15,499 nucleotides of DNA. Origin: JAHDVS01 sp964370985. GTDB lineage: Bacteria; Actinomycetota; Thermoleophilia; Gaiellales; Gaiellaceae. Position 1 is the first letter of the stretch. Every line of letters starts with the position of its first letter. The DNA is taken from NCBI GenBank assembly GCA_964370985.1, contig CAYJLE010000050.1, positions 1-15,499 of the forward strand, in the 5' to 3' direction. Made by a program: the position numbers and the translations under genes. Positions 6,982 through 12,641 of this stretch are shown here, one piece after another. The notes below the pieces were generated by a model, which was not told the origin of the DNA, ran no database searches, and saw only the letters and a list, made by a program, of their open reading frames with translations.

Positions 6982-7012
6982 GGGCGGCCTGTGCAGGATC
7001 GAACGTTCTCGA

Positions 7013-7018
7013 AGTCTA
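7013..7018 (-). promoter_or_regulatory. -10-like box TAGACT for the leftward cold-shock gene
   Basis: TAGACT on the minus strand matches the TANNNT form seen before other genes here. It would start transcription near 7006 and give a leader of about 70 bases, which is usual for cold-shock genes. No clear -35 is seen. Confidence 0.3.
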
Positions 7019-7042
7019 GCGGAGCACGGGGTCCGGCTCGGC

Positions 7043-7048
7043 TAGGCT
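7043..7048 (+). promoter_or_regulatory. -10-like box TAGGCT for the rightward cold-shock gene
   Basis: TAGGCT would place the transcription start near 7055 and give a leader of about 75 bases that includes both leader hairpins. The same hexamer precedes the CapA-like gene at 14159-14164. No good -35 is visible. Confidence 0.35.
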
Positions 7049-7076
7049 ATGCGGGCACACGCGAGCGAGTACCGGT

Positions 7077-7128
7077 AGGCCTGAGCCTCCCTTTACGCGT
7101 TCCTGAGTTTGTAGAGGGAGGTGAGTAC
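7077..7128 (+). promoter_or_regulatory. Cold-shock leader RNA: SD-sequestering hairpin with an alternative fold
   Basis: Bases 7086-7096 (CCTCCCTTTAC) pair with 7111-7121 (GTAGAGGGAGG) over 11 base pairs, ten Watson-Crick and one G-U, around a 14-base loop. The 3' arm contains the entire SD, AGGGAGG, which sits seven bases before ATG 7129. Just upstream, AGGC (7077-7080) can pair with GCCT (7085-7088) around CTGA, and this uses the first bases of the anti-SD arm, so the two folds exclude each other. Such a layout is what a temperature- or ligand-responsive translational switch would need. The pairing is read directly from the sequence; the switching is inference. Confidence 0.55.
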
Positions 7129-7338
7129 ATGGCATCCGGAACCGTTAAGTGGTTCAACGATGCGAAGGGCTACGGCTTCATCACGCCCGACGCTGGTGGC
7201 AAGGACATCTTCGTCCACCACTCGAGCATCGCTGGCACGGGGTTCAAGAGCCTCGCAGAGGGCGCCAGGGTCGAGTTCGACGCGACCGAGGGCCAGAAGG
7301 GCCCCGAGGCATCGAACGTCACCGTCGTCGACGGCTAG
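7129..7338 (+). CDS. cspA: Cold-shock protein, CspA family
   Basis: A 69-residue canonical cold-shock domain that binds single-stranded RNA/DNA and melts RNA structure. MASGTVKWFNDAKGYGFI contains RNP1 (KGYGFI), and DIFVHHSSI is RNP2; the domain ends ASNVTVVDG as in normal family members. ATG 7129 has AGGGAGG at ideal spacing and the usual N-terminus. The leader is about 75 bases and can hide this SD in a stem. It is divergent from the atypical cold-shock gene and 70 bases upstream of msrB, possibly in one transcript. The symbol reflects family membership, not proven orthology. Confidence 0.95.
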   Translation: MASGTVKWFNDAKGYGFITPDAGGKDIFVHHSSIAGTGFKSLAEGARVEFDATEGQKGPEASNVTVVDG

Positions 7339-7370
7339 CTGACCGCCTGACCTGCCGGTCGGTGGCGCGC

Positions 7371-7404
7371 CACCCCCCCGGAGGGAGCCATTGCTCGGGG
7401 GGTG
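7371..7404 (+). promoter_or_regulatory. Strong hairpin overlapping the msrB ribosome-binding region
   Basis: CACCCCCC (7371-7378) pairs perfectly with GGGGGGTG (7397-7404); after a six-base bulge, GAGC (7385-7388) pairs with GCTC (7393-7396) around CATT. The G tract 7397-7402 is the only SD-like sequence before the msrB ATG at 7409, so the stem would block it. It could instead be an intrinsic terminator of the cold-shock gene, but no T tract follows. Either way it separates expression of the two genes. Confidence 0.5.
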
Positions 7405-7408
7405 TCGA

Positions 7409-7816
7409 ATGACGAGGGAGGTGGTGAAGAAAGACGAGGAGTGGCGCCGCGAGCTCGTGCCCGGACGCTATGCGGTGCTCCGGGAGAAGGGAACCGAGCC
7501 GCCGTTCACCGGCGAGTACGTAGCCAGCAAAGAGCCGGGCACGTATCGGTGCGCCGGCTGCGGGGCCGAGCTGTTTCGCTCCGGCGCGAAGTACGAGTCG
7601 GGGACGGGGTGGCCGAGCTTCTACGAGCCGGCGAGCGAGGCGGCCGTGGCGGTTGCGCGCGATGGCAGCCACGGCATGGCTCGCACGGAGGCGCTGTGCG
7701 CCGCCTGCGGTGGCCATCTGGGCCACGTGTTCGATGACGGCCCCGAGCCGACGGGGCTTCGCTACTGCATCAACTCGGCTGCGCTCCAGCTCGACCGCGA
7801 TACCGAGAACGGCTAG
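7409..7816 (+). CDS. msrB: Peptide-methionine (R)-S-oxide reductase MsrB
   Basis: A 135-residue cytoplasmic enzyme that reduces methionine-R-sulfoxide in damaged proteins. The N-terminal block KGTEPPFTGEY, SGTGWPSFYEP, GHLGHVFDDGP and the catalytic RYCINSAAL (Cys120) are all present. Zinc ligands are Cys48/Cys51 (CAGC) and Cys97/Cys100 (CAAC). The GCGWPSF cysteine that serves as resolving Cys in some members is Thr66 here, so recycling probably uses another route. I chose ATG 7409 because MTREVVKKDEEW matches family N-termini; TTG 7391 is possible but lies inside the hairpin. A GAGGGAGG just inside the gene is too close to GTG 7424 to be its SD. The stop overlaps the convergent GNAT stop in one CTAG. 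Confidence 0.95.
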   Translation: MTREVVKKDEEWRRELVPGRYAVLREKGTEPPFTGEYVASKEPGTYRCAGCGAELFRSGAKYESGTGWPSFYEPASEAAVAVARDGSHGMARTEALCAACGGHLGHVFDDGPEPTGLRYCINSAALQLDRDTENG

Positions 7817-8577
7817 CGCTCGAGCACCCAGATCGACCCGATCGGGTCGAAGCCGAGTCGCTCGTAGAGCGTCCTCGGCCCGTCGTCCTCGTCCATCTGG
7901 AGGAAGACGAGCTCGCAGCCGGCGTCGCGCGCCCGCGCCAGGGCGTGGAGCACGACCGCGCTGGCGAGGCCGCGGCCGCGGTGTTCCTCGAGCGTCATCA
8001 CGGACTCGACCTGCGCCACCCGGCCGCGTGTGTAGAGATCGCACGCCGAGACGGGAACGCCGTCCGGGACGGCGCCGTAGGTCCGCGCCCCGCCGGAGGC
8101 GAGGACTGCCCGCGCCTCGACGAGCTGGCGGACGACGTCCGGGGAGAACCCCGAGGGGTTACCGGCGAGCGAGCGCTCGACGAGCTCGCGCGCCTCGGCC
8201 TCGCCCAGCTCGCGCACCGGGACGCCGTCGGCGGCGCCGGGACGGCGGTGCGCCATGATGGTGCGACGCCTGGCTGACCAGCCGAGAGCGGCGATCCCGG
8301 CAGCGAGCCGCGAGCCCCCGCGATCGTCAGCGACGATCGCGTGCCGGTGCTCGAGGCCGGCCGCGCTCAGCACGCGCTCCACCTCGGCGATCAGCCCGGC
8401 TGCGTCGAGCCCGTCCGGGACCCGGTCGACCCACACGAGGTTCAGGTCCCAGACCCGCGGTAGCCACTCGTCGAACACGGCGACGCCCAGGGCCAGCGGC
8501 TCGGTGCGCCGCGCAACTCGTACGGCCACGTCGCGCAGGAACGAGAGAGCGGTCGCCAGCTCGCCTGTGGCCGCCAC
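7813..8577 (-). CDS. GNAT-family N-acetyltransferase
   Basis: A 254-residue protein. The C-terminal half is a GNAT domain: VAQVESVMTLEEHRGRGLA carries the acetyl-CoA pyrophosphate loop (HRGRGLA), followed by helix ASAVVLHALARARDAG and the terminal LYERLGFDPIGS. The N-terminal ~110 residues look like a degenerate second GNAT-like half (EWLPRVWDLNLVWVD), as in two-lobed family members. The substrate is unknown. GTG 8577 is 10 bases after the stop of the molybdopterin oxidoreductase, so the two are probably co-transcribed; TAGGCT seven bases before the GTG may add a leaderless internal promoter, though it overlaps that stop codon. The gene converges with msrB, sharing CTAG at 7813-7816. Confidence 0.8.
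   Translation of the reverse strand: MAATGELATALSFLRDVAVRVARRTEPLALGVAVFDEWLPRVWDLNLVWVDRVPDGLDAAGLIAEVERVLSAAGLEHRHAIVADDRGGSRLAAGIAALGWSARRRTIMAHRRPGAADGVPVRELGEAEARELVERSLAGNPSGFSPDVVRQLVEARAVLASGGARTYGAVPDGVPVSACDLYTRGRVAQVESVMTLEEHRGRGLASAVVLHALARARDAGCELVFLQMDEDDGPRTLYERLGFDPIGSIWVLER
7833..7850. repeat. 18-base perfect palindrome near convergent gene ends
   Basis: TCGACCCGATCGGGTCGA is fully self-complementary; as RNA it forms a 7-bp stem with a GATC loop on either strand. It starts 17 bases past the msrB stop and lies within the last codons of the GNAT gene (residues FDPIGS). Its position fits a terminator or transcript-end stabiliser for msrB, but there is no T tract. It might also be a protein-binding site. 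Confidence 0.4.
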
Positions 8578-8587
8578 GCGGCCCAGC

Positions 8588-10621
8588 CTAGCCGTGGAGC
8601 GGGCTGACGGTCACCTCGACGCTGTGCACGCACGTGCTCTCGCCCATGTCGGCCACCTCGCCAGGGTTGAGCGCGTTCACGGTCGCTGCAGCGGGCTCGA
8701 GCTTCGGCCACCGCCCCTTGTGCGAGACGGCGACGCCAGGCTGAACGACGTCCGAGACGACGACACGCAGGACGAGCCGCCCGGCGGCGTTCTCGAGTGC
8801 CGCCTCGTCGCCGTCGGCGAGGCCGCGGTCGGCGGCGTCGGCGGGGTGGAGGAGAACGGTCGCGGGCCCCGCCTGGCGAAGCACCTTGGCGTCGTTGGCG
8901 AAGCTGTCGTTGAGGATCCAGGGCGACGCCGGGGAGAGCAGGCGCAAGCGGTCCCCGGTCGGGCGCTCGTCGGCGAGCGGGAGGGGGGTTCGCGGGTGGC
9001 CGTCGAGCGCTGCCCGCGCCGACGCGAGCTCGACACGGCCGCTCGGGGTCGGGAAGGAGAGGTCCGCGAACTGGATGACGGGCTCGTCCCCTAGGGGCAC
9101 GGTGCCGCGCGCGGCGAGCTGGGCGAAGTCGAGATCGAGTCCGGAGCGCGCGAGCAGCGTGGCGATGATCGCGTCGTCGGGCTCGCGCAGCTCGGGGTCG
9201 TCGAGGTCCATCGCACGGGCGAGACGGCGGATGATCTCCTGGTTGGAGAGCGCTTCGCCGGGCGGCTCGGCGGTCTTGGCCTGCGCCGAGAGCGCCAGGT
9301 CGAAGTAGGGGACGACGAGGTCGTCGAACTCGAGGAAGCTCGCGGCGGGAAGCACGTAGTCGGCGAGGTCGGCCGTGTCTGTCTGGAACAGCTCGAGCAC
9401 GACGGTGAACAGGTCGTCGCGCTGGAGCGCCCGCCGCAGCCTCGCCTGCTCGGGGTTCGAAGCAGCGATGTTGACGTTCCAGGCGAGCAGGGCCCGGGAT
9501 GCGGCTGCGTCCTCGAGCCGTTCCGCCAGATGCATCTGACTGACCTTGGCCGGCATGGCCGAGCGGGCCAGGTGCGGGGCGGTCACGTAGCCGCCGTCGA
9601 TGCCCCTCGACGCCGAGCCGTTGAGGTAGAGGAAACCGGCGCCCGGCCGCCCCAGGTTGCCCGTGACGGCGGGGAGGAGCGCGCAGGCTCTCATCACGTT
9701 GCCGCCGGTGCGCTGCCGCTGGAGGCCCTGGCCGAGCCAGAGCAGCGAGGGGCCGCGGCCGTAGACCCGGGCGGCCTCCTCGATCAGCGCGGCCGGGACG
9801 CCCGTCACCTGCTCACCCCAGACCGGCGTGCAGGGCTCGAGCAGCGGCTCGAGCTCCTCCCAGCCGACCGTGTGCTCGCGCAGGAAGCCGAGATCGACGA
9901 GACCGTCGCGGCGGATCACGTGCACCAGGGCGAAGGCGAGCGCGGCGTCGGTGCCGGGGAACGGCTGCAGGTGCAGGTCGGCGACTCGCGCCGTCTCCGT
10001 GCGGATCGGGTCGACGACGACGACGCGTCCGGGCGCTGCGCGGAGCCAGTGCTCGTCGACGTGCGGGCCCGACGCGGACGGGTTCGCCCCCCACACGAGG
10101 ATGCAGGCGGCATCACGGGCGGCGCGCGGGTCGAAGCCGGTCTCGGAGTCCCCGTAGACGTACCCGAGCGCGACATGGCCGGCGTTGTTGCAGACGGTGT
10201 CGGGGTCGACCTCGGTCGCCCCCAGGCGGTGCACGAGCCGCATCGGGAAGCCGTACGCGAGCTGGGAGATCGTGCCCGTGTAGTGGGTGGCGAGGATCGT
10301 CTCGGCGCCGTGCTCGGCGGCGATGGCCGACAGGCGGGAGCCGATGTCGGCGAGCGCGTCGTCCCAGCTGACCGGTTCGAAGTGCCCGTCCCCCTTCGGT
10401 CCGGCGCGCCGGAGCGGCCGGGTCAGGCGGGCGGCGGGGTCGCGCCACGCGCCGTTGTAGCCGATCGAGCACTTCGGGCAGAGCTTGCCCCGGCTGAGCG
10501 GGTGCTCCGGGTCGCCGCGCACGTTGGCGATCGCGCCCCCCTCGAGCGTGACGACGATCCCGCACGCGTCGTAGCAGTCGCGCGGGCAGGTCGTGCGGAC
10601 GGTCGCGGTGTCTGCGCTCAT
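8588..10621 (-). CDS. Molybdopterin-dependent oxidoreductase (MopB superfamily) with a [4Fe-4S] cluster
   Basis: A 677-residue protein of the DMSO-reductase superfamily. An N-terminal cluster motif has Cys12, Cys16, Cys20 and Cys48 (CPRDCYDAC and GKLCPKC). DPDTVCNNAGHVALGYVYG is the region where a protein ligand to molybdenum or tungsten could lie (Cys in CNNAG). ILVWGANPSASGPH, VVVVDPIRTETA, WLGQGLQRQRTGGN and the C-terminal dinucleotide-binding domain (VNALNPGEVADMG) follow the family order. There is no twin-arginine signal, so it is cytoplasmic, and no electron-transfer or membrane subunit lies beside it. The start is uncertain: ATG 10621 gives a family-like N-terminus, while in-frame ATG 10636 has GGAGAG nearby but too close. 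The substrate is unknown; formate-, thiosulfate- or sulfoxide-type activities cannot be separated by eye. Confidence 0.87.
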   Translation of the reverse strand: MSADTATVRTTCPRDCYDACGIVVTLEGGAIANVRGDPEHPLSRGKLCPKCSIGYNGAWRDPAARLTRPLRRAGPKGDGHFEPVSWDDALADIGSRLSAIAAEHGAETILATHYTGTISQLAYGFPMRLVHRLGATEVDPDTVCNNAGHVALGYVYGDSETGFDPRAARDAACILVWGANPSASGPHVDEHWLRAAPGRVVVVDPIRTETARVADLHLQPFPGTDAALAFALVHVIRRDGLVDLGFLREHTVGWEELEPLLEPCTPVWGEQVTGVPAALIEEAARVYGRGPSLLWLGQGLQRQRTGGNVMRACALLPAVTGNLGRPGAGFLYLNGSASRGIDGGYVTAPHLARSAMPAKVSQMHLAERLEDAAASRALLAWNVNIAASNPEQARLRRALQRDDLFTVVLELFQTDTADLADYVLPAASFLEFDDLVVPYFDLALSAQAKTAEPPGEALSNQEIIRRLARAMDLDDPELREPDDAIIATLLARSGLDLDFAQLAARGTVPLGDEPVIQFADLSFPTPSGRVELASARAALDGHPRTPLPLADERPTGDRLRLLSPASPWILNDSFANDAKVLRQAGPATVLLHPADAADRGLADGDEAALENAAGRLVLRVVVSDVVQPGVAVSHKGRWPKLEPAAATVNALNPGEVADMGESTCVHSVEVTVSPLHG

Positions 10622-10712
10622 CGGGAGCCATGTCATTCTCTCCGGCCGGCCCGCGCGGCGCAACGGCTGGCGCCGCCGATCGGGAGGGGGCCTCGAGCGC
10701 AGGGCGCGGCGG

Positions 10713-11174
10713 CTAGTCGAAGAGGCCCGCGATCTCCTCGCCACCGCGGATCAGCCAGTCGATCGGCGTGCGTTCGATCAGCTGCCGCAGCAGGAGCGCC
10801 GTGACCGAGCCGATCGAGCCGCGCGCCGCCGCGTCGTCCACCGCGCGGAGGAGCCCGGAGCGGACGGCCCGCTCGATCGTCTCGCGATCCCATTCGATCG
10901 GCTCCACCCCCGGGGCCTCAGGGACGAATGCGAGGACGAGCTCCTCGCGCGTCGTGCCGAGATCGCAGGCGGCGCCGTTCAGGCCCGAGAGGACGATCCG
11001 CTGCACCGACGCGTCGACCCCGTCGCCGGGGAACGCCACCTCGGCGGTGCACGGATCGGCGACCGCCGCCTGCCCGAACTCGTCGGCGCCGAGCCGGAGC
11101 TCCACCGCGATCAGCGCGACGCCCGCCGCAACGAGAGCGGCGAGCATGAAGACAGCTAGCCGCTGTCGCGTCAT
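10713..11174 (-). CDS. Membrane-anchored protein of unknown function
   Basis: A 153-residue protein with no family I recognise. Residues 6-26 form a hydrophobic anchor after a basic MTRQR start, so the rest probably faces outside the membrane. The soluble part has two cysteines (42 and 70) that could form a disulfide, then a charged, helix-rich C-terminal half ending RTPIDWLIRGGEEIAGLFD. ATG 11174 comes one base after the stop of the MFS transporter gene, so the two are translationally coupled and their products may work together. The next gene downstream starts about 90 bases later. A periplasmic-type accessory or regulator of the transporter is inference. Confidence 0.7.
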   Translation of the reverse strand: MTRQRLAVFMLAALVAAGVALIAVELRLGADEFGQAAVADPCTAEVAFPGDGVDASVQRIVLSGLNGAACDLGTTREELVLAFVPEAPGVEPIEWDRETIERAVRSGLLRAVDDAAARGSIGSVTALLLRQLIERTPIDWLIRGGEEIAGLFD

Positions 11175-11175
11175 G

Positions 11176-12540
11176 TCACCACACCTCCAGGCGGCGGATC
11201 AGACGCAGCGGCAGGAGCGCGAGCGCGGCGAGCGCGGCGCAGAGGGCGAACGCACCGCGGAAGCTGCGCGTCAGCGCCTCCTTGATCCCCTGCGTCAGCT
11301 CGTCCCGGAGCGTCGCCACGCGCTCGTCCTCGTCCGCGCCACGGCGATCGAAGGCTGCGCCGAGGTCGGGCAGCTCGCCCTGCTGGGCCTGCTCGAAGGC
11401 GTCGCGCAGGTCGATCGCGAGTGGCACCTTCTTCGTCAGCGGCACCGGTGAGTCGAGCACGGATGACGCTCCCGCGAGCGTCGCCCGCTCGGCACCGCGC
11501 TCGAGCTCGAACGCGAGCAAGGGGGCGATCATGACGAGCGCGGCGACGAGGCCGAGGTGGCGGGCGCCGATCGACCAGGCGCCGCTTCGCCCGAGCCCGT
11601 GCTCGGCGCTGATCGCCGCATGCGAGAGCGTCGGAACCGCGAGGCCCAGACCGGCCCCGCAGAGCGAGAGAGCGAGCGCGGCGAGAGCGACGCTCGTTCT
11701 CGACAGGAACGCGAGCGCCACGAGGCCCAGCGCGAGCAGCACGGCGCCGCCGCCGACGCCGAGCTGCGGCGTCAGGCTCGCTCCGAGCGGTCGCACCGCC
11801 ACCGTTGCGACGGGAAGCACGCTCACGACGCCGGCGGCCGCGAGCGGCGACAGCTGCCACAGCGCGACGAGCATCAGCACGGCCAAGAACAGCGCCCCGA
11901 CGAGCGCGCCGAAGACGAGCCCGAGCGCGGTGTTCGCCGAGAGCGCGGGCCGCGCTGGAGGCCGCTCGGGCTCGGGTGGCAGGCCCCGTGCGCGGGAGTC
12001 GAAGGTCGCGAGGAGCGCGGCGCCGGCGATCGGCGCCTGAACGACGAAGATCGCCCGCCAGTCGAAGGCCTGGGTCAGGAGTCCGCCCAGAGCAGGGCCG
12101 AGGGCGGCTCCGAGCGCCCCGGCCGTCGTCCAGCGCACCGCGCCCGCGCGGAGCTCGCCGCCGAGTCCGGCCAGGAGCGGGAGGGAGCCGACGAGGAGGA
12201 GCGCGCCGCCGATTCCCTGGAGTGCTCGCAGCAGCACGAGCGACTCGAGCCCGTTTGCCAGCGCGCAGCCCACGCTCGCCCCGAGGAAGATCGCGAGCCC
12301 GGTGCGGCAGAGGACGGCCGCCGGCACCCTCCGGATCAGGGGCAGCGCCGCGAATGCCACGACCGCGACCGCGACGTTGTACGACGTGATCACCCAGGCG
12401 ATCCCCTCGATCGAGGTGCCGAGCTCGTTGTAGAGGTCGGGCAGGGCCAGCACCACGATCGACGAGTCGGCGAACGCGACCGCGACGGCTGAGAGGACGG
12501 CAACCGTGAGCGCGCGGGTGGCGGCCGTCCCGGGCTGCAT
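11176..12540 (-). CDS. MFS transporter, DHA2-like drug:H+ antiporter family
   Basis: A 454-residue membrane protein. I count about 12 hydrophobic segments, the first near residues 10-32. Family motifs are FADSSIVVLALPDLYNELG after TM1, SYNVAVAVVAF in TM2, RALQGIGGALLL in TM4 and GAALGPALGGLL in TM5, the antiporter motif C region. Between the last two membrane segments lies a hydrophilic insert of about 80 residues (roughly 344-424) with helical, charged sequence such as IDLRDAFEQAQQGELPDL; DHA2 proteins like QacA have an extracytoplasmic loop at this place. Likely role: proton-driven export of an unknown compound. No SD precedes ATG 12540, but TATCCT lies eight bases upstream. It starts the minus-strand cluster and is divergent from the carboxypeptidase. 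Confidence 0.83.
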   Translation of the reverse strand: MQPGTAATRALTVAVLSAVAVAFADSSIVVLALPDLYNELGTSIEGIAWVITSYNVAVAVVAFAALPLIRRVPAAVLCRTGLAIFLGASVGCALANGLESLVLLRALQGIGGALLLVGSLPLLAGLGGELRAGAVRWTTAGALGAALGPALGGLLTQAFDWRAIFVVQAPIAGAALLATFDSRARGLPPEPERPPARPALSANTALGLVFGALVGALFLAVLMLVALWQLSPLAAAGVVSVLPVATVAVRPLGASLTPQLGVGGGAVLLALGLVALAFLSRTSVALAALALSLCGAGLGLAVPTLSHAAISAEHGLGRSGAWSIGARHLGLVAALVMIAPLLAFELERGAERATLAGASSVLDSPVPLTKKVPLAIDLRDAFEQAQQGELPDLGAAFDRRGADEDERVATLRDELTQGIKEALTRSFRGAFALCAALAALALLPLRLIRRLEVW

Positions 12541-12626
12541 GCGACCCGAGGATAGTCGCCCCCGCCGGTCATTCCCGGCTCGGCCTGTACGCCGGCGGCC
12601 TCCCCCACTAGGATGGCCGGGCCGCG
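12541..12626. promoter_or_regulatory. Divergent promoter region for the MFS and carboxypeptidase genes
   Basis: Leftward, TATCCT (minus strand 12554-12549) lies eight bases before the MFS ATG. Rightward, TAGGAT (12609-12614) lies 12 bases before ATG 12627 and 27 before ATG 12642. Neither gene has an SD, so both mRNAs look leaderless or nearly so. No clear -35 or operator is seen. Confidence 0.4.
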
Positions 12627-12641
12627 ATGCGGCCTCGTGGC

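Noticed and set aside
7001..7008. GAACGTTC palindrome between the cold-shock genes, considered as a LexA (SOS) box
   Set aside because: Actinobacterial LexA sites have GAAC and GTTC separated by four bases; here the spacer is zero, so it does not fit.
9530..10804. Plus-strand 424-codon open frame
   Set aside because: It is antisense to the molybdopterin oxidoreductase, which has clear family motifs; the translated sequence is low-complexity Arg/Ala/Gly/Asp with no recognisable domain.
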